This document shows, in pieces, positions 8,451 to 17,200 of a stretch of DNA of 21,182 nt (its first letter is position 1; the number at the start of each line of letters is the position of its first letter). The notes beneath the pieces are model-generated. The model was not told the DNA's origin, made no database searches, and worked only from the letters and a program-made list of their open reading frames with translations. A program made the translations under genes and the position numbers. The DNA lies in assembly GCA_964468655.1 (NCBI GenBank), contig CAYXUG010000039.1, positions 1-21,182 on the forward strand, given 5' to 3'. This DNA comes from CAYXUG01 sp964468655. GTDB taxonomy: Bacteria > Fidelibacterota > Marinisomatia > Marinisomatales > CAYXUG01.

Positions 8451-8476
8451 TGAAAAAACTGATTCTGTTGAAATAG
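8450..8476 (+). pseudogene. C-terminal relic of a T9SS sorting domain
   Basis: Read from g8450, the codons are GTG AAA AAA CTG ATT CTG TTG AAA TAG, giving VKKLILLK and stop. This is the exact end of the C25 protein at 6624-6650, with three silent or near-silent base changes. No start or upstream coding sequence remains in this frame. With the subtilase-like start at 7929 it probably marks the two ends of one gene whose middle has been lost and replaced by the transposase piece. Confidence 0.7.
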
Positions 8477-8503
8477 TTTTTTCACATTGATAACAAATGT
8501 TTG
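8450..8503 (+). repeat. Direct repeat copy 2: T9SS tail end, 3' flank and pgsB start
   Basis: Counterpart of 6624-6676. The shared part after the stop includes TTGATA and AAATGTTTG; in this copy that ATG is the start codon of pgsB (8497). No further similarity follows beyond 8503. Confidence 0.7.
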
Positions 8504-9681
8504 ATATCGCTTTTGAACAGGAGTGGCTCATTGTAACCACTCTTGTTTTATTGGTGTCGTACCTTTCTGTAACCTGGGTTCGGGAATATTACATCCTGCA
8601 GAAAGCAGTGCAGAAAATTCCGGTTAGGATTCACGTGAACGGATCAAGGGGTAAGTCCAGTGTAACGCGCCTCATCGCTGCCGGTCTGAGGGCAGGGGGA
8701 TTAAAAACCCTTGCAAAAACAACGGGAACCTCTCCAAGAATTATTGATGAAACGGGTGAAGATCTTTTTATCCATCGCCTGCGGAGACCAACTATCAGTG
8801 AACAAATTCGTATGTTGAAAGATTTTGCTAAGGAAAACCCCGATGTGGTTGTTATGGAATGTATGGCAGTGCAGCCCCAGTATCAGTGGATTTCTGAACA
8901 GAGGATGGTGAAATCTACTATCGGAGTCATTACCAATATTCGTCCCGATCACCTGCCGGAAATGGGACCACTGATGGAAGACGTTACCCGCTCTCTCGGT
9001 AATTCAATCCCTTTTAATGGAAAGCTGGTAACAACAAAGAGTGACCTTTCAAATATTTTGTCAGAAATTTCTGATTCGAGAAATACATCAATTGAGGTGG
9101 TTGAAGAGGATGAGGTTACTCCTGAAACAGTGAATCAATTTCCGTATCTTGAACACAGGGAGAACATTGCTGTTGCACTAAAAGTGTGCGAATTGGCAGG
9201 AGTGAAGAGGGAAGCAGCCCTTAAAGGGATGGTGGAATCAAAACCCGATCCCGGCGCTTTATCATTCACTGAATTAAAATTCGGGGAAAAGAAAAATACA
9301 TTTATCAATGCACTGGCAGCTAATGATCCTGATTCGACGCTAATGGCGTGGGAAATCTGTCTTGAGAGGGTAAAACGATCCGGCATCTGTGTCTTCCTGA
9401 ATACGCGGGATGATAGACGGTACCGTACCATGCAGATGCTGGATATGGTGGAACATACCATAAAACCGGATGCACTTGTTATTCGCGGGGACAATCTGCC
9501 TTCATTGAAAAAATATGAGAATCTGTTTCAATTGAAAGTATTTTCCAATTCTACAAAACCGGAAGATGCTGCTGGATATTTTAGTAAATTCGACGACTAT
9601 TTAATCTTCGCTGCCGGTAACATGGTGGGCTGGGGACAGGAGTTTGTTAACTATTTAATGAAGAATCACAAACATGGTTGA
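8497..9681 (+). CDS. pgsB: Poly-gamma-glutamate synthase PgsB/CapB (Mur-ligase family)
   Basis: 394 residues, the same length as Bacillus PgsB (about 393). It catalyses ATP-dependent gamma-linkage of glutamate at the cytoplasmic membrane together with PgsC. An N-terminal membrane helix (about 11-27) is followed by the P-loop VNGSRGKSSVTRLI (48-60), AKTTGTSPRII, the ECMAVQPQYQ motif (121-130), ITNIRPDHL, the small LEHRENIAVAL and KPDPGALSF segments, FINALAANDPDSTL, and FAAGNMVG near the end. These line up in order with Bacillus PgsB as I remember it. It is the first gene of a tightly packed operon and overlaps pgsC by 8 bp. No Shine-Dalgarno is clear before the ATG, which lies within the duplicated segment described above. 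Substrate could be L- or D-Glu; the sequence does not tell. Confidence 0.93.
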   Translation: MFDIAFEQEWLIVTTLVLLVSYLSVTWVREYYILQKAVQKIPVRIHVNGSRGKSSVTRLIAAGLRAGGLKTLAKTTGTSPRIIDETGEDLFIHRLRRPTISEQIRMLKDFAKENPDVVVMECMAVQPQYQWISEQRMVKSTIGVITNIRPDHLPEMGPLMEDVTRSLGNSIPFNGKLVTTKSDLSNILSEISDSRNTSIEVVEEDEVTPETVNQFPYLEHRENIAVALKVCELAGVKREAALKGMVESKPDPGALSFTELKFGEKKNTFINALAANDPDSTLMAWEICLERVKRSGICVFLNTRDDRRYRTMQMLDMVEHTIKPDALVIRGDNLPSLKKYENLFQLKVFSNSTKPEDAAGYFSKFDDYLIFAAGNMVGWGQEFVNYLMKNHKHG

Positions 9682-10117
9682 AATTGCAATCGGACTCGGA
9701 ATTGTAATAAGTCTCGTTTTAACTGAGACACTCGGAGTCACAGCGGGCGGTCTGATTGTGCCGGGATATATTGCCCTTTACCTCCATGAACCGTTCAGGA
9801 TTTTGGGAACATTCGCTGTCAGTTTACTTGTTCTGGGAATCGTGAAATTGCTGGCGACACGGGTGCTCATTTTCGGGAAACGCCGGCTTGTTATCTGTAT
9901 TTTACTCGGTTTTTTATTCGGGTACCTTTCAAAGCGGTATGCATTCATGATGGAAGATCAGACCACAGTGGCAGCCATCGGAAATATCATTCCCGGCTTA
10001 ATTGCAAGTTGGATGGAGCGGCAAGGTGTGGCGCGGACAATTAGTGTTGTGCTTATTACTGCTGTTATTGTAAAACTGGTTTTGATGGTAACCGGCTTGG
10101 AGATACCTCATGTTTAG
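9674..10117 (+). CDS. pgsC: Poly-gamma-glutamate biosynthesis membrane protein PgsC/CapC
   Basis: 147 residues, matching the usual ~149. It is hydrophobic throughout, with about four membrane segments. Family signatures are ETLGVTAGGLIVPGYIALYL near the start and IGNIIPGLIASWMERQG near residues 105-122. PgsC is the membrane partner of PgsB; the two are the minimal polymerase unit known from Bacillus. Its start overlaps the end of pgsB by 8 bp and its stop overlaps the start of the next gene by 8 bp (ATGTTTAG), which indicates translational coupling and fixed stoichiometry. Confidence 0.93.
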   Translation: MVEIAIGLGIVISLVLTETLGVTAGGLIVPGYIALYLHEPFRILGTFAVSLLVLGIVKLLATRVLIFGKRRLVICILLGFLFGYLSKRYAFMMEDQTTVAAIGNIIPGLIASWMERQGVARTISVVLITAVIVKLVLMVTGLEIPHV

Positions 10118-11234
10118 ACCTTCCATTCAACGGGTAGAGGTATTGATTGTACTGGCAGTCTTTAATCTGCTGGTTTACTATTGGGCTGCCGGCAGTACTG
10201 TGATCCAAAAATCGAGAGGGTATGAAATTAAGATCAAAGCATCAAAACTAATGAATCAAGCCATGCTAACTCTTAAAGAATCTCGAATTGGTGAAAGTGG
10301 AATTGTCTTTGAAGATAATCCTAATGACCCGAATGAAACGATGTTAGTGGGTTCAGAGTATACACTCATCACAACAGACCGCGGTGATTTGGAATCAAAA
10401 CTCACCACATTAAATCCGAATTTTGCCGCTATGGTTGTTGATATGTTTTTAGCTGCAGGTTTAAAACAGGGGGACACAGTCGCAGTAGCATGTACGGGTT
10501 CTATGCCCGGCGCTAATTTAGCTGTATTTTCTGCATGTGAGGTGATGGACATAGTACCTGTTATAATTACTTCGGTGGGTGCATCTACGTGGGGTGCAAC
10601 AGATCCCTATTTCACCTGGTTGGATATGGAATCTATCCTTGTTGAAAAAAAATTGTTCTCATTCAGATCAATTGCAGCATCCATTGGAGGAGGAGGTGAT
10701 TATGGAAGGGGATTACCTCAAAGGGGGAGAGAACTTTTGTGGGAGTCAATATACCGTAATAATCTTCCTTTAATCCAGGAAGATAGGCTGAGTCAAAGTA
10801 TTGAAAAAAGGATCAACCTGTATTCTTCTGCTACACCACTTTCAAAATATGAGCTGTTTGTTAATGTAGGAGGAGGAGCTGCCAGTGTTGGATCCCGGAA
10901 TAATGTCAAATTGATAACACCGGGCTTAACGTCTCTTCAAAATTTAAGAGGATTATTAAGCGAATGTGTTATCCAGCGGTTTGCAGATGTAAATGTTCCT
11001 CTTGTTCACTTACTTTATATAGATAAACTGGTAGAAAAATATCAAATTCCATTTGCACCCTTCCCAATGCCCGAGATTGGTCATGGACAACTTTTTGCCA
11101 CCGTAGAGTTTGACCGGGCAATTTCTGGAATTGCTTTACTCTTATCCATAGCATCCCTATTTTGGGTAGGATTTAAAAGTCATCAACAAATAAAAAGGAA
11201 TATGGTCAGTTATGAACCGGATGATACTTTGTAG
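10110..11234 (+). CDS. pgsW: Poly-gamma-glutamate system protein PgsW
   Basis: 374 residues. There is an N-terminal membrane helix (about 11-29), a long soluble domain and a C-terminal helix (about 339-357, ISGIALLLSIASLFWVGF), so the soluble part is probably periplasmic. Length and position right after pgsC fit the poly-gamma-glutamate system protein family (TIGR04332, from memory), which accompanies PgsBC outside Bacillus. Conserved-looking motifs are DTVAVACTGSMPGANLAV (about 128-145), TSVGASTWGATDP and FVNVGGGAASVGS. The GSMPGAN and VGGGAAS loops look like ligand-binding turns, but no activity is known to me. It overlaps the next gene by 23 bp. Confidence 0.8.
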   Translation: MFRPSIQRVEVLIVLAVFNLLVYYWAAGSTVIQKSRGYEIKIKASKLMNQAMLTLKESRIGESGIVFEDNPNDPNETMLVGSEYTLITTDRGDLESKLTTLNPNFAAMVVDMFLAAGLKQGDTVAVACTGSMPGANLAVFSACEVMDIVPVIITSVGASTWGATDPYFTWLDMESILVEKKLFSFRSIAASIGGGGDYGRGLPQRGRELLWESIYRNNLPLIQEDRLSQSIEKRINLYSSATPLSKYELFVNVGGGAASVGSRNNVKLITPGLTSLQNLRGLLSECVIQRFADVNVPLVHLLYIDKLVEKYQIPFAPFPMPEIGHGQLFATVEFDRAISGIALLLSIASLFWVGFKSHQQIKRNMVSYEPDDTL

Positions 11235-12099
11235 CAGATTTAAATTTTTTATGGTCTTTTTTCTGATGGGGCTTGTAACGCTATCTCATGGAGAAACAGT
11301 TTCACCATCTGAAAAGGAAAAAAAGGAAATTCTTACAATTAATGGGAAACGACGCACATATTACCAGATTCATGAAAACAACCTAACTTATGAAATTAAG
11401 GGGCCCAAAAGACTTGAGGTTGTATCAAGAAGAGCCGTTCCAAAAATGGATAAAAAGAAAAAGAAGTATGGGTATTATTTAATATTAGATAATAATGATA
11501 CAATAAATGTAGATCACAAAGAAAGAATATCTAAAGTAGTTCAATCTACTCTGCACCCGGGGCATGGTTATACAAAATCAGGGAGTTATTTTCTTAACAT
11601 TCCAAGTGGACATCATCAGGTTACATTGACACCTCTGGGAAAACGAAGCTCTCCTGTATTGGTTCGAGTTCTCACAACCCGTTTTGAAAAAGCAGAGAAA
11701 GAAGGAAAATTCATTCACCCAATAAACGAAACGGAGTTAGTTCATTTGAAAGGACCGAGTAGAAAGTTGAGGTACTATAGATTATCTGAGGGTGAAAAAA
11801 TAGAATTCGATTTCAGTCAGTTCAGCAATGTTTTGATTTTAAGCCGATTGGCGTTTGAGAACTGGATGTCCTCGGATGAATCCTACAGGTTAAGAATTAA
11901 AAAAGATTCAAAAGTAGAAGGGACCTATTTCTTTTTAACAGAGAAATCCAGTAAAAGTACAATTATTGAGAATAAGGAGGTGGTACCGGGGTTACGTCGA
12001 ACTTGTGAAATTGAAAATCCTGCTGAGGGTAAACCCTATTTCGTGGAAGTTTTAGATAAGGGAAAAATGGTCTATATCCGTTGTATTGGGTATGAATAA
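11212..12099 (+). CDS. Exported protein of two tandem homologous domains in the pgs operon
   Basis: 295 residues, unrecognised. A signal peptide (about 10-27, FKFFMVFFLMGLVTLSHG) is followed by a Lys/Glu-rich linker and two copies of a beta-rich domain, about 39-154 and 175-295. Shared positions include GKRRTYYQIHENNLTYEI with GPSRKLRYYRLSEGEKIEF, VVSRRAV with ILSRLAF, YGYYLILDNNDT with ESYRLRIKKDSK, and IPSGHHQVTLTPLGK with NPAEGKPYFVEVLDKGK. The protein is basic (a KKKKK run at 81-85), which would suit contact with a polyanion such as poly-gamma-glutamate; that is inference. AAAGGA lies 12 bases before the ATG, and the gene starts inside pgsW. ATG 11221 is an alternative start with a 14-bp overlap. 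Probably periplasmic. Confidence 0.75.
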   Translation: MNRMILCSRFKFFMVFFLMGLVTLSHGETVSPSEKEKKEILTINGKRRTYYQIHENNLTYEIKGPKRLEVVSRRAVPKMDKKKKKYGYYLILDNNDTINVDHKERISKVVQSTLHPGHGYTKSGSYFLNIPSGHHQVTLTPLGKRSSPVLVRVLTTRFEKAEKEGKFIHPINETELVHLKGPSRKLRYYRLSEGEKIEFDFSQFSNVLILSRLAFENWMSSDESYRLRIKKDSKVEGTYFFLTEKSSKSTIIENKEVVPGLRRTCEIENPAEGKPYFVEVLDKGKMVYIRCIGYE

Positions 12100-13171
12100 T
12101 AGAAAAATAAAAAAATATCGATTACTGCTAATTCTTTTCGGATTGTGGTTTTTTTCATCAGGAAATGTATCGGCAAATAATTTGACATCGAGATTACTGG
12201 TTCCTGTTTACCTGACACCGTCGGTCTATATTGGATATGACAATAACATGTTTCGGATGTCTGAAAATGAGATGGACGAAATTACGATGGGATCTTTCCT
12301 GTTAGGGGATGCTGCAACATTTGACAGCGAAATCATCCGGCCTTCACTTACTATCTCATACAGTCCAGTTTTATTTTCTAATAATGAAACCAACTTTTTA
12401 TTTACTTTTGCCCGTGCACAATTTCAGCATTCTAAGAATAAATCATACAGCTCATTTTCAATTAAAGGTGAATACCATTATGGAGATTACAAATGGATTA
12501 AGTTAAAGTACAGTCTCCAACCAAGCTTGCATTTACGGATTTACCGTGACATGGATGCTGTGGAAAATGAACTTAATTCCTGTGATTTTGCCAATGAAAC
12601 TGTGTATCTCTATTTAAGCCATCCAATTTTAAATAAACTGTGGGGAAGCATTTATCTAAGGAGGGTAAATCAATTCTATAATCAGTCATTCACAGAATTT
12701 GATACTGAAATTAATTCAGTAAAGTATGATCTATATACGAAACCATGGAAGAAAATGAAGTTCTCGGGGTGGTTCGAAACTGGAGAAGGAGACAACACCA
12801 CCTTTGGGAGCGGTTATATTTCAACACAATTTGACCGGTCCTATCAATTTAATCGTTTTGGCGGGAAATGGGAATTAGAACTCGGTGGACTCATAAAATC
12901 AGTAAAAATTTCCATTGATGTAAATGACCGCATGTACAAAACTGAGGAAGAAAATGATCCGCTCCATAGCGGTAGGAGTCACAGGGATACCAAATATTCA
13001 ATGTGGATTTCAAGGGATATCAATGAAAGTATAGAAACGGAATATTATTTTCGTTACAGGGTTCGGGATATTTTTTCCGATTATGAGTGGGTAGAGCAAT
13101 TAAAAAGTTTTCATAAATTTGAGACAGGAATCAGTATTTCATTTAATACGTATCTTGATCTTTTTTATTAA
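12092..13171 (+). CDS. Predicted outer-membrane beta-barrel protein
   Basis: 359 residues from the ATG at 12092, chosen over the in-frame TTG at 12086 because ATGAATAA gives an 8-bp overlap with the previous gene, as elsewhere in this operon. A signal peptide (about 9-29, ending in SGNVSA) is followed by many short amphipathic strands rich in alternating Tyr/Phe/Trp: TPSVYIGYDNNMF, PSLTISYSPVLF, FLFTFARAQFQ, FSIKGEYHYGDYKWIKLKYS, VYLYLSH, GSIYLRRV, IETEYYFRYRV. The chain ends in a terminal aromatic strand (GISISFNTYLDLFY), the usual signal for barrel assembly. I do not recognise a named family. In a poly-gamma-glutamate operon of a diderm it is a natural candidate for the outer-membrane exit of the polymer. 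Confidence 0.75.
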   Translation: MNNRKIKKYRLLLILFGLWFFSSGNVSANNLTSRLLVPVYLTPSVYIGYDNNMFRMSENEMDEITMGSFLLGDAATFDSEIIRPSLTISYSPVLFSNNETNFLFTFARAQFQHSKNKSYSSFSIKGEYHYGDYKWIKLKYSLQPSLHLRIYRDMDAVENELNSCDFANETVYLYLSHPILNKLWGSIYLRRVNQFYNQSFTEFDTEINSVKYDLYTKPWKKMKFSGWFETGEGDNTTFGSGYISTQFDRSYQFNRFGGKWELELGGLIKSVKISIDVNDRMYKTEEENDPLHSGRSHRDTKYSMWISRDINESIETEYYFRYRVRDIFSDYEWVEQLKSFHKFETGISISFNTYLDLFY

Positions 13172-13184
13172 ACCAATGTGTGAG

Positions 13185-14273
13185 ATGAAAACCAAATTCG
13201 TTGTAATGGTAACAGGATTGCTTGTTTTTTCCTGTATTGAACCGGAGAACGCAAGCGGTGTTAAAATTATGAATACCATTACACTTGAAACAGGTGGATA
13301 TTGTCGGGATTTGGATTTCAGAGATTCCATTCTGGTTGCAGCCGCTGATGAAATGGGATACGCAGTGTTTAATTTCAAAATCGAAAATGGAGAATTTTCA
13401 TCAACTAAAGCTTATGGATTGGAAACAGGTCAATCACCTGAAAACGGATTGCAGGGAGGCGGTGTGCTGATTCCGGATGCCTATGATTATTTTCTGATGA
13501 TGGACCAATCGGATGCATTGTATTATATCAATTTTTCTGATGTGGATTCATTAGGACGGTTTCCATATCCCGGGTCAGAAAACAGGGACTATATGAGGAA
13601 TTTTATACCAGCTAAAAGCACTGAAGACAGCTTGGTTATTTATACACTCAACCGTTCTGAAGATGGAAATTCAACATTTATTTCAGTTCGAACCGTTGTT
13701 AAGGATAACCATTTCATCATTGATACATCAATGAATAAAATAGACATATTTTTTTCAGATTTTGATCAAATTGAAAATTTAAATAGCGACGCTCAATCAC
13801 TGTTCTACAACGGTGGATTGGTAGCAGTCGCCAATTCGCAGCTTGGAATTATCGTTTTTCAGGAAAGTTCTGATGGCGTCTTGAATGATATAGTTTTTGC
13901 GGCTTATGATACTCCGTTGGGTGGAGCCGTTGAAACGGTACATTCGTCCGGAAAAACCATATTTGCAGGGCAGGGAAATGATGACGGCTGTTTTGTAGTC
14001 CAGTTGAGCGATACCGGGACTGTGGCTCAAAGTGTTCAGCTTGCGGAAGGATATTCTGTGAAAGGTATTCACCTCAAAGACGGGACTCTGGCTCTGGCAT
14101 GCGGCAGTGACGGCGTGCTGCTGTACGAATGGAGCGGATTCGGGGAAGGCGCGGTGTTCAGTGAAATGGGTCGTTTGGATTCTGACTATGCGTACAATGT
14201 AAAAATTTATGATCGTGAAACAATCTTTGCAGCCACACGAAGCGGTGTGCAGGTTTTTCAAATTGGGAGATAA
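13185..14273 (+). CDS. LVIVD-like repeat lipoprotein
   Basis: 362 residues from the ATG at 13185. The frame stays open further upstream, but that would overlap the barrel gene and bury the signal peptide. MKTKFVVMVTGLLVFSC is a lipoprotein signal with the lipid-attachment Cys at residue 17. The body has about seven beta-propeller-like repeats of the LVIVD type: GGYCRDLDFRDSILVAAADEMGYAVF, DAQSLFYNGGLVAVANSQLGIIVF, AVETVHSSGKTIFAGQ, VKGIHLKDGTLALACGSDGVLLYE, AYNVKIYDRETIFAATRSGVQVF. Such proteins are common surface or periplasmic lipoproteins in this bacterial group and their role is unknown. It follows the barrel gene after 13 bp and is followed by the next gene after 3 bp. Confidence 0.75.
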   Translation: MKTKFVVMVTGLLVFSCIEPENASGVKIMNTITLETGGYCRDLDFRDSILVAAADEMGYAVFNFKIENGEFSSTKAYGLETGQSPENGLQGGGVLIPDAYDYFLMMDQSDALYYINFSDVDSLGRFPYPGSENRDYMRNFIPAKSTEDSLVIYTLNRSEDGNSTFISVRTVVKDNHFIIDTSMNKIDIFFSDFDQIENLNSDAQSLFYNGGLVAVANSQLGIIVFQESSDGVLNDIVFAAYDTPLGGAVETVHSSGKTIFAGQGNDDGCFVVQLSDTGTVAQSVQLAEGYSVKGIHLKDGTLALACGSDGVLLYEWSGFGEGAVFSEMGRLDSDYAYNVKIYDRETIFAATRSGVQVFQIGR

Positions 14274-14276
14274 AAT

Positions 14277-17200
14277 ATGATACGTGGAATTCTGGCGTTT
14301 GGTTTAATCGGTTTTGTTTTTGGACAGTTCGATTGGGAAGAATCGGGCATGGCAGTCCGGCAGGGCGCTCACATTGAATGGCAGCGGACTGCGACAGTGG
14401 GTAATGATGGCGAAGTCATTGTAGTTTGGTCTGATACACGGTTCGGCGGACGTGATGTTTATGCGCAAAAAATGGATAACGAAGGGAACTTTCTGTGGGA
14501 GGAATCCGGCGTTGCTGTTGTCTCTGCCGTGGGACGTCAGGAAGATCCCCTTGCAGTAAGTGACGGTCAGGGTGGTGCCTACATCATTTGGGTGGATTAC
14601 AGGGATGAACCGGAAAATGGCGATGTTTACGGACAGCATTTATTGTCAAATGGAACCATTGCATGGAACCCTTCAGGTATTCCGTTAAGCAATGTTTTGG
14701 GGGTGCAGGAATCACCCAACCTTTGCATTGATGGTCAGGGAGGTGCATTTGCCATCTGGAATGACCGGTCACCGTCATCCGGTATGGCAGGGTTTATCTA
14801 TGCAACGCATCTATCACCTGACGGCTCCGTCCTTGCACAGGGAACGGGAATTTCTGTTATCAGAAATGATATCAGCAGAGGTTCCGTCAGTTTGGAAGTT
14901 GGTGGTACCGGTTATGCCAACATGGTTTGGGACGATTCACGTGAAGGAGAAAAAAATAATATTTATGGTCAAAGGATGAATACATCTTGCGAGACTTTGT
15001 GGTCAACGCCAGAAGAAGGAGGAATTCCTTTAAATGAATCGCCGGACGATCAGATCGCTCCCCGGGTGACATATCTTTCCGGGGATACCAGTGTTGTGGT
15101 TTGGGAAGATTACCGCAACAACTCACTTTCCGGTGATGTATATGTGCAGTTTATTGTTGGGGATGGTTCACTCTTGCTTGGAACAGAAGGAATACCGTTA
15201 TGTACAGACAGTTCAAAACAGAGTATACCCAGAGTCAAAGCGGATGAATCCACAGCTTATGTAGTCTGGGAGGATTTCAGGAATCATTCGGAAAATCCGG
15301 ATATTTTTGCAAATGCAGTAACTCCTGAAGGTACCGTTTTGTGGGGAAGCGATGGCAAACCCATTTCCACTGAATCAAGAAAACAGACAGGACCGAGACT
15401 CACTCCTGATGGAGTCGGAGGTGTATACATTGTATGGAAAGATGAACATACTGCGTCTTTCCCTGAAACAGAAATATTTCTCCAACGGGTGTCAGCATCC
15501 GGAGAAATCAGTTTCCCTGAAAATGGATTGGCAGTGTGTGAAGCGCCGAGCCACCAGTTTGGTCCCATCGTAAGAAAAGATTCCGATGGTGGTTCATTTG
15601 TGGTGTGGGGAGATACAAGAACCGGAAGTATAGGCATCAACTTGCAGCATGTGGATCAATCAATAGGAAACACACTCGAGCAGGATGGAATTGAAGTCTT
15701 TTGGGGTGTAGATGGTAATTCTTATTTCCCTGAATCCGTGAGAATTGATGATGAACAAACGCTTATCTACTGGAAAGATGAACGTAAGGGAAGTTCCTAT
15801 TCTCAAATATACGGTCAAATTATAAATTCGAATTTTTCTAACATGGAGTTGATTAATGGTACCGTTTTGAGCGAAAGACCAGGTCAGATTGAGCCGACTG
15901 TTGTAAAGGCGGGTAATCATTTATTTCTTCAGTTTAATGGTGAGAATGATGAAGGCACCAGAATTCAGTATTACCAAATCCTCGATCTGGATTTGAATAT
16001 GGTTGGTGATACCAATGGAACGGTAATATACGAAAATTTAGCTACCCAGAATCAAGAATTCAGTGTAGTAACTACAGGAAATGATGGATTTGTGTATGTT
16101 GCATTTTCCGATACCCGATGGTACGACCTGGATATTTATGTTCAAAAGTATTCAGAAATAGGTGAACCACAATGGCAGGAGGGAGGGATTGCAGTTGGCG
16201 CATTGGAAGCAGATGATGTGATTGAATCCATCGTTCCCGGGCCGGATGAAGGGTGCATTATTGTCTGGGCTAATGGATCATGGCTTGGAATTGATTTATA
16301 TGCTCAAGCCATAGATGGCAGCGGGAATACAAGAGACGGATGGTCTGAAGTCGCCACAGTCATTTCTAATTGGAATAGCGATCAGTCCAATTCACAACTG
16401 CATACGACGAATGATGGAATTTTTATTTTGTGGGAAGATAAGAGAGATGGATCAATGGACCTTTATGGGCAATTTGTAACTTATGACGGTACGATTACGG
16501 GAACTGATGGAGGGTTTCCCGTGACAGCCAAAATGAATGATCAATATGAAGCATCCATGGATTACAATCAATACACTGAAACAATATTTATCGCATGGCA
16601 GGATTTTGAGGCGGGGATTGATTTTGACATTTTTGGCAGGTTACTAAATCTAAGCGACCTGAGTCTTAATGATGAAATAATAATCGCGCAGGATTCCCTG
16701 GACCAACTGGCACCGGACGTACATGTCAACAACAGCGGCGATTTTATGGTTGTATGGGAGGATGCGCGAAATGGAGGCGTTCTGGATATTTACTATCAGG
16801 AAATTACTCCCGCAGGGTTTTCGTATGAAGATGGGGGCACTGTGGTCTGTGATATGCCTTTTGCTCAGCAATGGTCAAAAATCAACAAGTACAGGGAATC
16901 CAATGATTCCTATGTTATTTACTGGGAAGATATGAGAAGTACCGGAAAAGCGGAACTGCACAATATTTACTCTCAGTCCATTTCATTTGAAACAGAAAGT
17001 GTCGGTGAAAATAATCATTATCCGGCAGGGTTTTCGCTGGATCAGAATTACCCTAATCCATTCAATGCTCAGACAACAATACCGTTTCAGCTCCCCTTTA
17101 CCGAAAATGTAAAAATGACAGTTTACAATTTGCTCGGGCAGGAAGTAAAAACAGTGCTGAATGAAATTAGTCCTGCAGGTTTTTCGGCGGTTCAGTGGAA

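Noticed and set aside
8149..8490. A small complete transposase or integrase gene
   Set aside because: It lacks the DNA-binding N-terminus and the third catalytic residue, and its last residues come from a T9SS tail read in another frame.
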